Notes: generated from the sequence alone by a model not told the origin. DNA of 64,000 bases from CAZLFQ01 sp964625465 (GCA_964625465.1 CAZVFD010000001.1:1-64000); one strand, 5' to 3'; counted from the stretch's first letter, positions 43,545-53,227 are shown. Translations and numbers: made by a program.

Positions 43545-44687
43545 ATGTTAAGTTCACCGACAAATGCGCCGAAACTAACTGCCGCACTTAGACAAGCCTT
43601 ACGTGAAAAAGCTGAAGGTTTTAAGTGTAGCGATCAAGAGCGAATCCAATACTTCGAAACAATGACTGTTGCTGAGATTGAAGCAGATTCAGTAGATGGT
43701 GGGGATACTTGGCTTGGCTTCTTCTTACGCAGAAAAAAGGATGTCATGGTTCAGTACTTGATAGACAAGGGTGTAAGTGTTACTCAGCAATGTCTTCATG
43801 GGGAAATACCCATGATAGTTGCTGCAAGATTTGGTAGTGAAAATGAGTATTTACGTCTAATTCAAAATGGGGCGGATCGTGATTTAACTAAAGAGCAAAT
43901 TCAGAGGATCTTATCCTTAGCATGCATGAGTAGGTGTATCACCATTGTTAAGGATGCACTCGCACGAGGCGCTGACGTTAATTATAAATCAAGGTTTGTA
44001 TTTTGTTTTGATTATCTTCCGAAGCATACTGTATATATGGCCGCTATACATTTGGCATGCAATTACAATTTTGCACAAAGTGGGGAGATTGGCTCAATGG
44101 TGAATTATTCTTATCCCCAAAGTGAGTTACCTAATTTAGAGATTGTACAGTTGCTTGTATCCAGTGGCGCTGATGTCAATGCAGTTTATAAGTTTAGAGA
44201 GTGGCAGGCTCGTGATGAAGGTGTAAGGTTGGATATGGATTTAGAAGAATGGGTCTCAGAATTCCCGCTTCTGGCCATATCTTTGAGGGGAGGTGCTTTT
44301 CGCGAAAATGGGGGTTTATTTAGTGATAACTGGGATAGAATGAGAGAACTTCAGACAGCTAATAGAGAAATTATAGCTTTTCTTGTGAGTGTAGGAGCAA
44401 ACATTGAGAAGACAAGTTTTCTTCTCAAAAAGGAGGGATGGGGCAAATTGTTTGAAAGTGATGATGAGTTTATTCAAAAACTGATATCGAAACAAGTAGC
44501 AGACGAGCTAGCAAAGGTAAGAGAGGATCTGGTAGCAAGAAGGCAGATTAGCCATACTGCAGCATCAACTTCATCAACCGCTATGCCCAGTAGTTCATCA
44601 ACTGCTGCAGTAGTAGACACATCAGCTGTTAGATTGCCCGAGCAGAGTAGAGCACAGCAAGGAGTCGCTATTGAATCTAGAGATTAA
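43545..44687 (+). CDS. Ankyrin-repeat protein
   Basis: 380 residues from the ATG at 43545, behind GGAAG. At least three ankyrin-type units are visible: EIPMIVAARFGSENEYLRLIQNGADRDL, split by its loop, a degenerate unit ending ARGADVNYK, and LEIVQLLVSSGADVNAVYKF. A C-terminal stretch of about 50 residues is Ser/Thr/Ala-rich and low complexity. There is no signal peptide. In intracellular alphaproteobacteria such proteins are frequent host-interaction candidates, but that is inference. It stands on the plus strand between two minus-strand genes that are normally neighbours. Confidence 0.75.
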   Translation: MLSSPTNAPKLTAALRQALREKAEGFKCSDQERIQYFETMTVAEIEADSVDGGDTWLGFFLRRKKDVMVQYLIDKGVSVTQQCLHGEIPMIVAARFGSENEYLRLIQNGADRDLTKEQIQRILSLACMSRCITIVKDALARGADVNYKSRFVFCFDYLPKHTVYMAAIHLACNYNFAQSGEIGSMVNYSYPQSELPNLEIVQLLVSSGADVNAVYKFREWQARDEGVRLDMDLEEWVSEFPLLAISLRGGAFRENGGLFSDNWDRMRELQTANREIIAFLVSVGANIEKTSFLLKKEGWGKLFESDDEFIQKLISKQVADELAKVREDLVARRQISHTAASTSSTAMPSSSSTAAVVDTSAVRLPEQSRAQQGVAIESRD

Positions 44688-44713
44688 ACTATGTGTTTTG
44701 TCTCCTATTACAT

Positions 44714-45490
44714 TTATGCACCAGCCTTGTCAAAGAGAGTATAAAAATTCTTGGTGGTGTTAGATGCTACTTCATCATAGCTAAGTCCCTTTAGCTCGGC
44801 AACGAACTCTGCAATATGTTTCACAAATGCTGGCTCGTTACGTTTGCCTCTATGTGGAACAGGTGCGAGATATGGAGAATCGGTTTCAATTAATAATTTG
44901 TTTATATCTACTTTCTTAATTGTGTTTTGAATATCAGTTGCATTTTTAAAGGTGATGATACCAGACGTGGAGATATACCCTCCAATTTTTAAACATTCGG
45001 TCGCTAACCATTCTGAAGAAGTAAAGCAATGAATTAGAAACTTGAATTTCTTGATATCGCTTTGTTCCTTGATGATAGCAACTGTGTCTTCGTCGGCATC
45101 GCGCGTGTGAACAATGATTGGCAAGCCAGTCTCCTGAGCTGCTTTAATATGTTCGATGAAGCTCTTGATCTGATCTTCCTTACTGCTGCGCATGTAATGA
45201 TAATCTAAGCCAGTTTCACCAATTCCTATTATTTTTGGATGTTGGCAAAGTGCTATCAACTTATCGCTGGTCACTATGCCCTCCTCGTGCACATGACTGG
45301 GATGAACGCCGACAGAGGCAAAAACATTGTTGTGGTTTCCAGCTATCTTAATTGCTTTGTGAAGAGTAGAGAGCTTCGTCCCAATTGTGAGCATTTTTTC
45401 AATGCCACTTGAGGAAGCTCTTTGTAGGACTAAATCAAAATCATCTTTGAAGTCATCAAACTCCAAGTGACAGTGACTATCTATTAACAT
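44714..45490 (-). CDS. tatD: TatD family metal-dependent DNase
   Basis: 258 residues. The metal site HCHLEF is at residues 6-11. The family blocks are VGVHPSH, IGIGETGLDYHY, PIIVHTRDADEDT, FLIHCFTSS and the acidic ligand in LLIETDSPYLAPVPHRGKRNEP. It is a TIM-barrel 3'-5' exonuclease/deoxyribonuclease. It lies 8 bases downstream of the ihfA gene on the same strand. Confidence 0.93.
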   Translation of the reverse strand: MLIDSHCHLEFDDFKDDFDLVLQRASSSGIEKMLTIGTKLSTLHKAIKIAGNHNNVFASVGVHPSHVHEEGIVTSDKLIALCQHPKIIGIGETGLDYHYMRSSKEDQIKSFIEHIKAAQETGLPIIVHTRDADEDTVAIIKEQSDIKKFKFLIHCFTSSEWLATECLKIGGYISTSGIITFKNATDIQNTIKKVDINKLLIETDSPYLAPVPHRGKRNEPAFVKHIAEFVAELKGLSYDEVASNTTKNFYTLFDKAGA

Positions 45491-45498
45491 TAATACTC

Positions 45499-45819
45499 TT
45501 ACGCAATTTGACTAATGTTACTATTTATCCTTTTTTTCAAAGTTGGTGCAACTTTAAATTTCACAACATTGCGCTCAGGTATTAACGCTTCTTTCATTGT
45601 TTTTGGATTTCTGCCAATTCTCTTGTTTTTCTTTTTGCTATAGAATAGGCCGAATAACCTAATTTTTACTTGATCACCACTTGTAAGAGCTGAGCAGATA
45701 GAATCAATAAACTTATCTACGATTTCAGAGGCATGATTAATGCCTAAGCCAGTATCGCGTTTAATTGCTCTTGCAAGAGACTCTCTAGTAACAGTTTCTT
45801 TTTTCATTAAGCTTGTCAT
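45499..45819 (-). CDS. ihfA: Integration host factor alpha subunit (HU/IHF family)
   Basis: 106 residues, or 102 from an internal ATG at 45807. The HU-fold blocks TRESLARAIKRDTGL, DSICSALTSGDQVKIRLFGLFYSKKKNKRIGRNPKTMKEALIPE (split by its arm) and RNVVKFKVAPTLKKRI are present; the DNA-bending arm has G-R-N-P. The insert length and the helix content favour IHF alpha over HU. It acts as a nucleoid protein in DNA bending. First gene of the ihfA-tatD operon. Confidence 0.8.
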   Translation of the reverse strand: MTSLMKKETVTRESLARAIKRDTGLGINHASEIVDKFIDSICSALTSGDQVKIRLFGLFYSKKKNKRIGRNPKTMKEALIPERNVVKFKVAPTLKKRINSNISQIA

Positions 45820-45848
45820 TGTTTTGCCATAATTATTTGGAACAACGA

Positions 45849-45877
45849 ATTATACCCCTGATTTTAAAGGAATCCAA
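45849..45877 (-). promoter_or_regulatory. Promoter of ihfA-tatD
   Basis: On the minus strand TTGGAT (45872-45877), a 17-base spacer and a perfect TATAAT (45849-45854) lie 30 bases upstream of the first ATG of ihfA. Confidence 0.6.
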
Positions 45878-46047
45878 GTCAAAATATCGAAGTTTTGTTA
45901 AGATTATATTAATTTTGTAAGCGATGTTTAGTTGTTTTTGGCCAAAATTAGTAAGGTTTTTATCAGAAGTGCATTAAGTAGTAAGTGCTTGTATGAGTTC
46001 AGATTTGTTATAGTCTATAGGTAATATGTAGCTATTATTAAGGATAT

Positions 46048-47076
46048 ATGACTTTTGAAGTTGCAGGCAATAAGGTTGCTTTAGGAGAGCGCAAACGCTT
46101 TGAAATACCTGTTGCTACGCTGTTTGACTATACGCAGATGTCAATCCCGGTAGAGGTGATAAGAGGACAAGATGCTGGCCCAACCATGTTTATTTCTGGA
46201 GCTATACACGGGGACGAGGTAATTGGAGTTGAGATAGTAAAAAGGATTCTAAACCGCAAGGAGCTTAAAAACATCAAAGGCACATTGATTGGAATACCAA
46301 TCGTAAATCCATTCGGTTACAACAATAATATTAGGTATTTGCCCGATAGAAGAGATCTAAATAGATGCTTCCCTGGTTCTGCTGATGGTTCTCTAGCTGC
46401 AAGGATAGCTAATACATTTTTGCAAGAAATTGTATATAAATGTGAATATGGAATAGATATTCATTCTGGGGCAATTCACCGAGATAACTTTCCACAAGTG
46501 AGATTGGCGTTAGGTGACCCAGTGGAATTAAAGTTAGCGCAGGCATTTGGCGCTCCAGTAATTATTAATTCTCCGCACAGATCTGGAACGCTTCGAAAGG
46601 CTGCTCATGACAAGGGCGTGAAGACACTGCTGTTTGAAGGTGGAGAGGCGCTAAGATTCGATGAATATGCAATTAATATTGCAGTTCATGGAATTCTGAA
46701 TGTGATGCAGGAGCTAAAAATGTTGAAGAAGAATGAGGATACAGTTCAAGCTCGAACAGTTATGACAGCAAAATCAAGTCACTGGATTCGGGCGCAGAAT
46801 AGTGGTAGTTTACGAACTGTAAAAAAACTAGGGTCTTTTGTTCAGCAAGGAGATTTACTTGGTGTGATATCTGATCCATTTGGAGCTAGGAAAATGGGTG
46901 TATATGCATCTAAGCCTGGAATAATAATTGGTGGAGTGACAATGCCTTTAGTTAATAGAGGCAACGCCTTATTCCATATTGCAACTCTAGAAGAGATGAA
47001 AATTATTGATGATCAGCAAATTGTTTCAGATTCTGATATTGATATCGAGAATGAAGATTGGTTTATGAGGAAGTAA
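46048..47076 (+). CDS. Succinylglutamate desuccinylase/aspartoacylase family protein
   Basis: 342 residues. The zinc-binding H-x-x-E is in SGAIHGDEVIGVEI, the R-D-L-N-R block in YLPDRRDLNRCFPGS, and the third ligand in YGIDIHSGAIHRDNF. The catalytic Glu is in LLFEGGEALRF. A C-terminal extension folds as a barrel-sandwich (IRAQNSGSLRTV). It removes acyl groups from N-acyl amino acids or peptides; the RimK-linked branch is most similar, but no rimK is adjacent. Start behind AAGGA. Confidence 0.85.
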   Translation: MTFEVAGNKVALGERKRFEIPVATLFDYTQMSIPVEVIRGQDAGPTMFISGAIHGDEVIGVEIVKRILNRKELKNIKGTLIGIPIVNPFGYNNNIRYLPDRRDLNRCFPGSADGSLAARIANTFLQEIVYKCEYGIDIHSGAIHRDNFPQVRLALGDPVELKLAQAFGAPVIINSPHRSGTLRKAAHDKGVKTLLFEGGEALRFDEYAINIAVHGILNVMQELKMLKKNEDTVQARTVMTAKSSHWIRAQNSGSLRTVKKLGSFVQQGDLLGVISDPFGARKMGVYASKPGIIIGGVTMPLVNRGNALFHIATLEEMKIIDDQQIVSDSDIDIENEDWFMRK

Positions 47077-48374
47077 TGTTTGATTCATACTTGTTTCAGG
47101 GGATTCTTGTAGTAATTCTCTTAATGTTATCAGCATTTTTTTCTGGTTCGGAAATTGGCATTTTAAGCGCTTCAAGGTCAAAAATCCATAAGCTCAAGTT
47201 AGATGGCAATAAGAAGGCGATTTTACTCTCAAAGCTACGTGATGACAGAGAAAGAATGATCGGGGCTATGATGCTATTGAATACTTTTGTCAACACAGCA
47301 GCTTCGACAATAGCATCTAGCCTTTCAATCGATTATTTCGGTGATGGGGGAGAGGCACTGCTTGTATCTACAGCTATAATGACAATTTTGATAATGATCT
47401 ATGGTGAAATTCTTCCAAAGACATATGCAGTTCGTAATGCTGAAAAATTATCCCTATTTGTCGCCCCATTTTTTACTTTTATTTCAAAAGTTTTTTCGCC
47501 GATTACTACTACGATACAAGTGCTTGTAAATGCAACTTTAAGGTTGTTCACATCACCAACCGCTAAAGAAGAGAAGATGAGTGGTTTGGAGATAATTAAA
47601 GGCGCTTTGGAATATCACCATGAAGAAGGTTTGGTATTTTCAGAGGACAGGTACATGATAGGTGGGGTTATTGACCTAGATAAAATCACAGTCAATGAGA
47701 TTATGGTTCATAGAAATGATATGGAGAGTGTCGATATCGATGAAGAACCCCAAGAGATAATTTCACAAGTAATAGCTACGACCCACTCAAGGATTCCTCT
47801 TTGGAAAGATGAGCCAGATAATATTATAGGTGTTATACATGTGAAGGATGTATTGAGATTGATGCGTTCCAAAAAGAATGCAATAACCAAAAAAGATATT
47901 GAAAGAGTAATAAGAAAGCCTTGGTTTATCCCCAATATTACAACCCTTAAAAAACAGTTGAACGCTTTCCGCGAACAACAATCGCATTTCGCACTAGTGG
48001 TTGATGAGTATGGCGAACTTCTTGGATTGATAACCCTAGAAGATATTCTAGAAGAAGTGGTCGGACATATAGAAGATGAGTATGATTCTGGAATCAAAGA
48101 TGCTATCAAGAAGCACCAAGATGGATCAGTGACCGTTGATGGTGAAGTGAGTATCAGAGACCTAAATAGGCAGATGCACTGGGACATAAGTGACGAAGAT
48201 GCCACAACTGTGGGAGGGTTGGTTTTCCATATAGCCCAGCGTGTTCCATCTGTCGGTGAGAGCTTTAAAATTAGTGGTTTTAGAATCAAAATTTTAAAAC
48301 GTAAACATAATAAAATTGTGCGTGTTAAAGTTATCCAGACAAAATCCAAGAAGAAGGAAAAAAGTAAGGGTTAG
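47076..48374 (+). CDS. CNNM/CBS-domain transporter-like protein (CorC/HlyC family)
   Basis: 432 residues from the ATG at 47076, which shares one base with the stop of the preceding gene (TAATG) behind GAGGAAG. The N-terminal CNNM membrane domain (four helices, residues 5-160, with FFSGSEIGILSASRSK) precedes two CBS domains (INEIMVHRNDM-like VNEIMVHRNDMESVD; HFALVVDEYGELLGLITLEDILEEVVGHIEDEYD in two parts) and a C-terminal CorC_HlyC domain. These proteins take part in Mg/Co homeostasis and antitoxin/adhesion roles; the ion is not decided. Confidence 0.85.
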   Translation: MFDSYLFQGILVVILLMLSAFFSGSEIGILSASRSKIHKLKLDGNKKAILLSKLRDDRERMIGAMMLLNTFVNTAASTIASSLSIDYFGDGGEALLVSTAIMTILIMIYGEILPKTYAVRNAEKLSLFVAPFFTFISKVFSPITTTIQVLVNATLRLFTSPTAKEEKMSGLEIIKGALEYHHEEGLVFSEDRYMIGGVIDLDKITVNEIMVHRNDMESVDIDEEPQEIISQVIATTHSRIPLWKDEPDNIIGVIHVKDVLRLMRSKKNAITKKDIERVIRKPWFIPNITTLKKQLNAFREQQSHFALVVDEYGELLGLITLEDILEEVVGHIEDEYDSGIKDAIKKHQDGSVTVDGEVSIRDLNRQMHWDISDEDATTVGGLVFHIAQRVPSVGESFKISGFRIKILKRKHNKIVRVKVIQTKSKKKEKSKG

Positions 48375-48383
48375 CTTTACGCT

Positions 48384-49913
48384 TCAAAATCCAACTACAG
48401 TAATCACTATCCTTGCCAAATTCCCACTATAACCCAATGGAATAATCTCTTTCTCAGCTATCATGATATGTTCCTGCAGTGCTCCTTTTAAAATTAATTT
48501 ATTACAAAGTATCTGCTCAATTTCTAGTAGGGACTCTTCACTTGCCAAATCTATAATCGAATCAAAAGTTTCTGAAAGTGGAGCTAGTGCGGCGCCATAA
48601 GCATTGGCAATTTGAAAATTAGTTGGTCTTTTAAATTTACCCACAAAAAAACTATCGGGTAAAATTGAAGTACCACCTCCAACAAAAATCACATCCAAAT
48701 CTTGAAATTTTGAACCACTGATTTTGCTAATTACTTCATTTAACAATTCTGAAATTTTAAGTTCGATTAATTTTGATTCGGATGGTTTTAGATCCACCAA
48801 ATTTGGTTTGGAATTAGGTAAGGTAGTTAAGCCATTTTTGATTGCATAATCGGTTAGAGTTAATAAATTACCACCAAATGATTTAGATAGTGTTAGCAAA
48901 TCTTTACCAACGCTTTGAGGCCCAATTTTAATATCATTATCTATGGAGAGAATACTGCCACCACCCAGTGCAATTGAGACAATATCTGGCATGGCATAAT
49001 TTAGTTTTACCCCAGAGATTGATACGAATGAGCTAGATTTTTTAGCAAGTCCATTCAGAACAATTCCGCAGTCTGTTGAAGTGCCACCAATATCAACAAC
49101 AATAGCATTTTTAGCGCCAACAATAGCAGCACCGCCAACGAAGGAATTTGTAGGCCCAGCACCAATTGTAAAAATTGGAAATTTGATTGCTTCATCAAGT
49201 GGCATAAGAGTGCCGTTGTTTTTTGAAATTAGCAATTTTGCGGTTACTCCTTGTTCTTTTAGGATATCTTCAAGTTTACTTAGGCTGATCTCAAAAATCT
49301 TTCCCAATGCACAGTTGAGTATTGCAGCATTTGTCCTCTCGACTATCCCAATTGAACCAACCTCAGAAGATAGTGTAAATGGTATGTTAGGGAAGCGCTC
49401 TTTTAGAATGGTTGCAACCAGAAGCTCTTGTTGATTATATAAAGGTGAAAAAACCCCGCAGACTGCAATTGCCTCTGCTCCCATCGCTAATAGCTTTTGT
49501 ATAGCAGTAATTACTTCTTCTGTTTGTATGGGTGTTATAAGAGTACCGTCACATTCAAAGCCTCCATCCACATTTACTTCACCAACAAAAGAGGACTTTC
49601 TTAAATTTTCATCCCAAGTAAACGTTGCTGGTAAGAATTTAGGATTGTGCCCAGCTAAATTTAACAGACCAACTTTAGTTAGATTTTTCGCTTCTAAAAT
49701 TGCATTTATAGCATGAGTTGTTCCTAAGTTCACAGAAGTAATGTCCGCAACATTAATGTCTTTGATTAGGTGTGTAATTGCCTTCTTAAACCCCTCATCG
49801 AATGGAATAGTAGTCGGGGTTTTAATCAGGTTAATTATCTGTTTGTTTTGATCGATAATTACAGCGTCAGTATTTGTGCTGCCAATATCAATTCCTATTA
49901 TATATTTTGTCAT
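48384..49913 (-). CDS. Hydantoinase/oxoprolinase family protein (HyuA-like)
   Basis: 509 residues. The N-terminal ASKHA fold has YIIGIDIGSTNTDAVIID (phosphate loop), NLGTTHAINAILEA and the second phosphate loop VVDIGGTSTDCGIVLNG; the C-terminal part has VIFVGGGTSILPDSF. The family hydrolyses cyclic amides such as hydantoin or 5-oxoproline using ATP. It stands 6 bases after the DUF917 gene, with which it is often paired in other bacteria, so the two probably form one enzyme or pathway. Last gene of the four-gene operon. Confidence 0.85.
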   Translation of the reverse strand: MTKYIIGIDIGSTNTDAVIIDQNKQIINLIKTPTTIPFDEGFKKAITHLIKDINVADITSVNLGTTHAINAILEAKNLTKVGLLNLAGHNPKFLPATFTWDENLRKSSFVGEVNVDGGFECDGTLITPIQTEEVITAIQKLLAMGAEAIAVCGVFSPLYNQQELLVATILKERFPNIPFTLSSEVGSIGIVERTNAAILNCALGKIFEISLSKLEDILKEQGVTAKLLISKNNGTLMPLDEAIKFPIFTIGAGPTNSFVGGAAIVGAKNAIVVDIGGTSTDCGIVLNGLAKKSSSFVSISGVKLNYAMPDIVSIALGGGSILSIDNDIKIGPQSVGKDLLTLSKSFGGNLLTLTDYAIKNGLTTLPNSKPNLVDLKPSESKLIELKISELLNEVISKISGSKFQDLDVIFVGGGTSILPDSFFVGKFKRPTNFQIANAYGAALAPLSETFDSIIDLASEESLLEIEQILCNKLILKGALQEHIMIAEKEIIPLGYSGNLARIVITVVGF

Positions 49914-49919
49914 AAAATC

Positions 49920-50936
49920 TCATTTTAAATTAAATACTTTGGGGCCGACTAGCTTAAGTCCTTTCTCTGAATACCAAATTTCAGGACCACGCATGCTTGT
50001 GATATAAACTCTTAAACCAAAGCTTATAGACTCTGAGCTGATTGGTTTTAAAGTGTCTTGGTCAAGAATGCAGATTATATCTGGAGTCGAAGCTATTATC
50101 TTTTTCTGTGATGATAAGAATAAATATTCATTCTGATATTGAATAATGAATATATTGCCTAGCTCATCAGTAATTTGAACCGTGCCAACTAAGAAACCAT
50201 CTTTAATTTTATAATCTATATTGCTGATTATACCTTTGGCATGAGTTGTAACCCCAAGACTCTTTAAGTTTTGCTGCGAGCGAATGACTTTACCAATCTC
50301 GATTGCTTTAGAGATTGAGCCAAGTATTAAAGCTTCTTTTGCCTGCTTGGCGGTTAAAGAGTACATACCAACTCCAATTGAGGAGCCAGATTGAACAGTT
50401 ATAACACGAGCGATCTCTTCAATTTTTTCTGCATTTAAACAATTCAAGGTATAGTAATTTCCTAATGAATCTGCCAAAAAAGTTGGTGAGGCAGTAATGC
50501 CAAATAAATTTGCAGAAGCCATTTCAAGCTTAGGGTAAGCTCTGCCTAGCAGGTCGGCATCAAGAATGGGAATATCAAAGATTCCTGCAAATAAAAAAGG
50601 AGTTAAGCCATTGGCTCCACCAATCTCCGCAGGAATTATTGCATCAGGATATTTGCCGTGCAGATCTTTAAATGCTTTCAAAATGTTTTCAAATTCTAGC
50701 CCAGAAGGAATTTTTTCAAGCCCAACCATTGGCGCGCCCATAAATCCTACGGGGAGAATTAAAGCGTCATCTGCTAGTTCATCAATTGTTATCACCTTTG
50801 CGGGTTTGTATTTTTGATTGATGAATTCTATCATATCTAGCTCATAGTGTGGGTTGCCTCCGCCCCCAGAGCCTAGAAATGCTGCTCCAAGAGCGAGGTT
50901 TCCCGTGTCTTGCTTATTAAGCGTTTTGTAAGTCAT
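49920..50936 (-). CDS. DUF917 family protein
   Basis: 338 residues. The N-terminal block LALGAAFLGSGGGGNPHYEL and FMGAPMVGLEKIPSG, then ILPAEIGGANGL-like IIPAEIGGANGLTPFLFAG are typical DUF917 motifs; the C-terminal part ends with the beta-rich ICILDQDTLKPISSES. The biochemical role is unknown; a hydantoinase/oxoprolinase partner is common. Its ATG at 50936 overlaps the permease gene stop by 20 bases behind AAAGGT. Confidence 0.82.
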   Translation of the reverse strand: MTYKTLNKQDTGNLALGAAFLGSGGGGNPHYELDMIEFINQKYKPAKVITIDELADDALILPVGFMGAPMVGLEKIPSGLEFENILKAFKDLHGKYPDAIIPAEIGGANGLTPFLFAGIFDIPILDADLLGRAYPKLEMASANLFGITASPTFLADSLGNYYTLNCLNAEKIEEIARVITVQSGSSIGVGMYSLTAKQAKEALILGSISKAIEIGKVIRSQQNLKSLGVTTHAKGIISNIDYKIKDGFLVGTVQITDELGNIFIIQYQNEYLFLSSQKKIIASTPDIICILDQDTLKPISSESISFGLRVYITSMRGPEIWYSEKGLKLVGPKVFNLK

Positions 50937-52074
50937 ATTTTTTACCTTTAATTAATAGTGAAATAGCGGCGATGGTTAAGCTCGAAAAACCAGAAATTAT
51001 AAATGCAGAGATAGGAATTTTAATGATGCCTGTGACGCATAAAATTCCCACAAAACTTCCAAACAAAATTGCAAATAATCCATTTTTTAATTTTGTTCTA
51101 AGTACTGCCTCCAGAATGAGTAACGATGTAATACTTGCAATTAATACAGTTATTGCATCGAGCGTTACTGCTAAATTTTCCATTAGCTGGAAGTATGATA
51201 GTATCGTTCCAATAATTCCTAGTAAAAGCACATGTGTTTTAAAACTAAGTTTTGGGAGTAGCACATTCAGATTTGCAGATGCAGAGTACAAGTTGCAATT
51301 GTTTACTATGATCGTTCCCAAAACTATGCTCGCGATGTTGAGTGCGGATAGTTCTGAGGATTCTAAATTGACCAATGTGCTTACAATATCGCCTTGACCA
51401 TTTGCAATAATACAGAACAAACACCCCACAAATTGCAATGCCGACATTATTATAAATAACGATATAACAATGCTTGCGATACTGTCGAACTTAGATTTTG
51501 CAAACCTATAATAGGTTGGCAAATCAAATAGAATAGTGAAGGGTGCTGCAAATGCTATCATCACAGCGTTAATTGAAGGTAACGCTATTGATAATGAAAT
51601 AGCGGAACCTTCTAGTAACAAAATTAATGATGAAAGTACTGCAAACCCAAAAATAGGAACAATAAGACTCGCAATTTTCCTTAAAGATTCAATCCCATAA
51701 GAAACGGCAAGTGTTATGAAGCCACCTATCAATATGTTGTTATAAATACTGCTCGGCAAAGTTTTGCTCGCAGCTTCCACATTAATTGCAAACCAACCTA
51801 CAAGAGCTAATGCCAGTGCAAGAGAAGAAATTTTTCCAGCATTTTTCCCAAATAAAAATTCAACCCTTTCTGAGGAAGTTTGCCTGTGTATCAATGCATT
51901 ATTTGCAATTGGAATTGCAAGTAGTGCCAATAGTAAATTGGCAACAACTATGGAACTACATGCTGTGCCAAAACCGTAGTTCTGGCAGAGTATGAAGCCA
52001 ATCATTAGGGCAGGGAGTGACACGTAGCCACTCACCTGAATTAATGATAATTTTATATAGCTATATTTTTGCAT
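50917..52074 (-). CDS. Cytosine/purine (NCS1/CodB-like) permease
   Basis: 385 residues with 11-12 membrane helices. The N-terminal VSGYVSLPALMIGFILC and the segment LALVGWFAINVEAASKTLP resemble the NCS1 transporters, in which a Trp-x-x-Asn/Gly segment contacts the substrate. It probably imports a cyclic amide or nucleobase for the following DUF917/HyuA pair. Its start overlaps the end of the upstream unknown gene by 22 bases. A 5' fragment of this gene is repeated at 53424-53570. Confidence 0.72.
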   Translation of the reverse strand: MQKYSYIKLSLIQVSGYVSLPALMIGFILCQNYGFGTACSSIVVANLLLALLAIPIANNALIHRQTSSERVEFLFGKNAGKISSLALALALVGWFAINVEAASKTLPSSIYNNILIGGFITLAVSYGIESLRKIASLIVPIFGFAVLSSLILLLEGSAISLSIALPSINAVMIAFAAPFTILFDLPTYYRFAKSKFDSIASIVISLFIIMSALQFVGCLFCIIANGQGDIVSTLVNLESSELSALNIASIVLGTIIVNNCNLYSASANLNVLLPKLSFKTHVLLLGIIGTILSYFQLMENLAVTLDAITVLIASITSLLILEAVLRTKLKNGLFAILFGSFVGILCVTGIIKIPISAFIISGFSSLTIAAISLLIKGKKYDLQNA

Positions 52075-53102
52075 ACTTCCTCACTTGAAATAGTGGTTAG
52101 GCTCTGAATAATCCTGTCTGAGATTATAGATGCCATAATGTGCTCTATCTGAGGTGGCATCCCGCATTGAAGTAGCTCAGTTCTTAGCTGTTTAGTTGTG
52201 AAGTTATATAGTCTTGAATCTTCAACAAACCGTTTTGACTCGCCAAAAGATCTAGTAGATTTAAACTTCTCAGTATAGTTCCCCAACTCAACATTTGGAT
52301 TTTCTCCATCAGCGAGTTTTGGATATTGCCCGTGGAAAGTGGGTGATGCCAAAAGCAATTCCATTATATTGGCTGAGAAATATTTTTGGATGAAGTCTTC
52401 TTTTGAGAGACCATCCAAATCAATCGCATTCAAAAGAATATGAATAGCTGGTTGTCTAAAAAAGGTTTTAGCCTTAGTTAAACTAGCCACTTTAAGCTCG
52501 CTATTTATTGAGGTCAGCAAGACCGTTATTTTATCCACACTTTCAATTTTAGAGAAATCTTTTGCAGGATTTATCTTAGAAATTGTTAGTAAAATTGGCG
52601 ATTGCTTAGCTGACTCAGACTGTAATATTCCTAAAAGTGATAAATAAAATGGTAACACATTAATATCTTCTTTGGGATCTTGCCGTTTGAGTTTTTTCTT
52701 GTTTTGCAAAAGTAAAGTTGCTAGCTCTGGGTTTACAAGACTGGTAGTTGCTTCAATGGCTGTGCTAGTACATTCTTTTCTAAGTTGCTTCGCAGCTTTT
52801 GTTTCTTTAGTTTTCTCGGTTGTTTTATAGAATCCAAACTCGTCTTTTTCAGGTTCAATTCTGACCAAAGACATTAATCTGCATTGCTCAAGAAAGTTTT
52901 TTTCTTTTTCATTTAGATTTGCAAGTGGGTTATCTAAATCAGGAATTTTCCTGATTAGATTTACCAAAGCAAAGGCTCTAATATGGCATGCCTGATCTCC
53001 CAATAAAGGGTCAAGCATTCTTAGTTCGCCGCCTAAAACTATATCGGTTGCAGCAGCAATTATTGGCGCTTCCTCCGAAGCGCTTAATTTTTTATTAAGC
53101 AT
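52053..53102 (-). CDS. Unrecognised protein, duplicated (copy 1); heads the permease/DUF917/HyuA operon
   Basis: 349 residues from the ATG at 53102 behind a GGAG site; the frame is open to 53138 but the upstream codons are Trp/Met-rich and contain that site. No family was recognised. The protein is soluble and largely helical, with a Lys/Glu-rich middle (residues 75-125) and a C-terminus ending CKNIAI. There is no signal peptide, membrane helix or known motif. The 3' end overlaps the permease gene by 22 bases, so it is the first gene of an operon with the permease, DUF917 and HyuA genes. Its near-identical copy lies 1496 bases away. Confidence 0.65.
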   Translation of the reverse strand: MLNKKLSASEEAPIIAAATDIVLGGELRMLDPLLGDQACHIRAFALVNLIRKIPDLDNPLANLNEKEKNFLEQCRLMSLVRIEPEKDEFGFYKTTEKTKETKAAKQLRKECTSTAIEATTSLVNPELATLLLQNKKKLKRQDPKEDINVLPFYLSLLGILQSESAKQSPILLTISKINPAKDFSKIESVDKITVLLTSINSELKVASLTKAKTFFRQPAIHILLNAIDLDGLSKEDFIQKYFSANIMELLLASPTFHGQYPKLADGENPNVELGNYTEKFKSTRSFGESKRFVEDSRLYNFTTKQLRTELLQCGMPPQIEHIMASIISDRIIQSLTTISSEEVCKNIAI

Positions 53103-53227
53103 AAAATATCTCCTTTTGAGCATAAGCCAAAAGAGCAATGAATGTTATCAGCCCTTGAAGGCTATATGCTGTTTTTATAAATTTTTGATTGTGTCCTTAG
53201 CCAGCTCAAAGAGGGGCAAGGTAGAAA

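Noticed and set aside
47708..48349. 213-residue minus-strand ORF inside the CNNM/CBS gene
   Set aside because: It is antisense to a well-conserved gene, has Ser/Ile-rich shadow composition and no start site.
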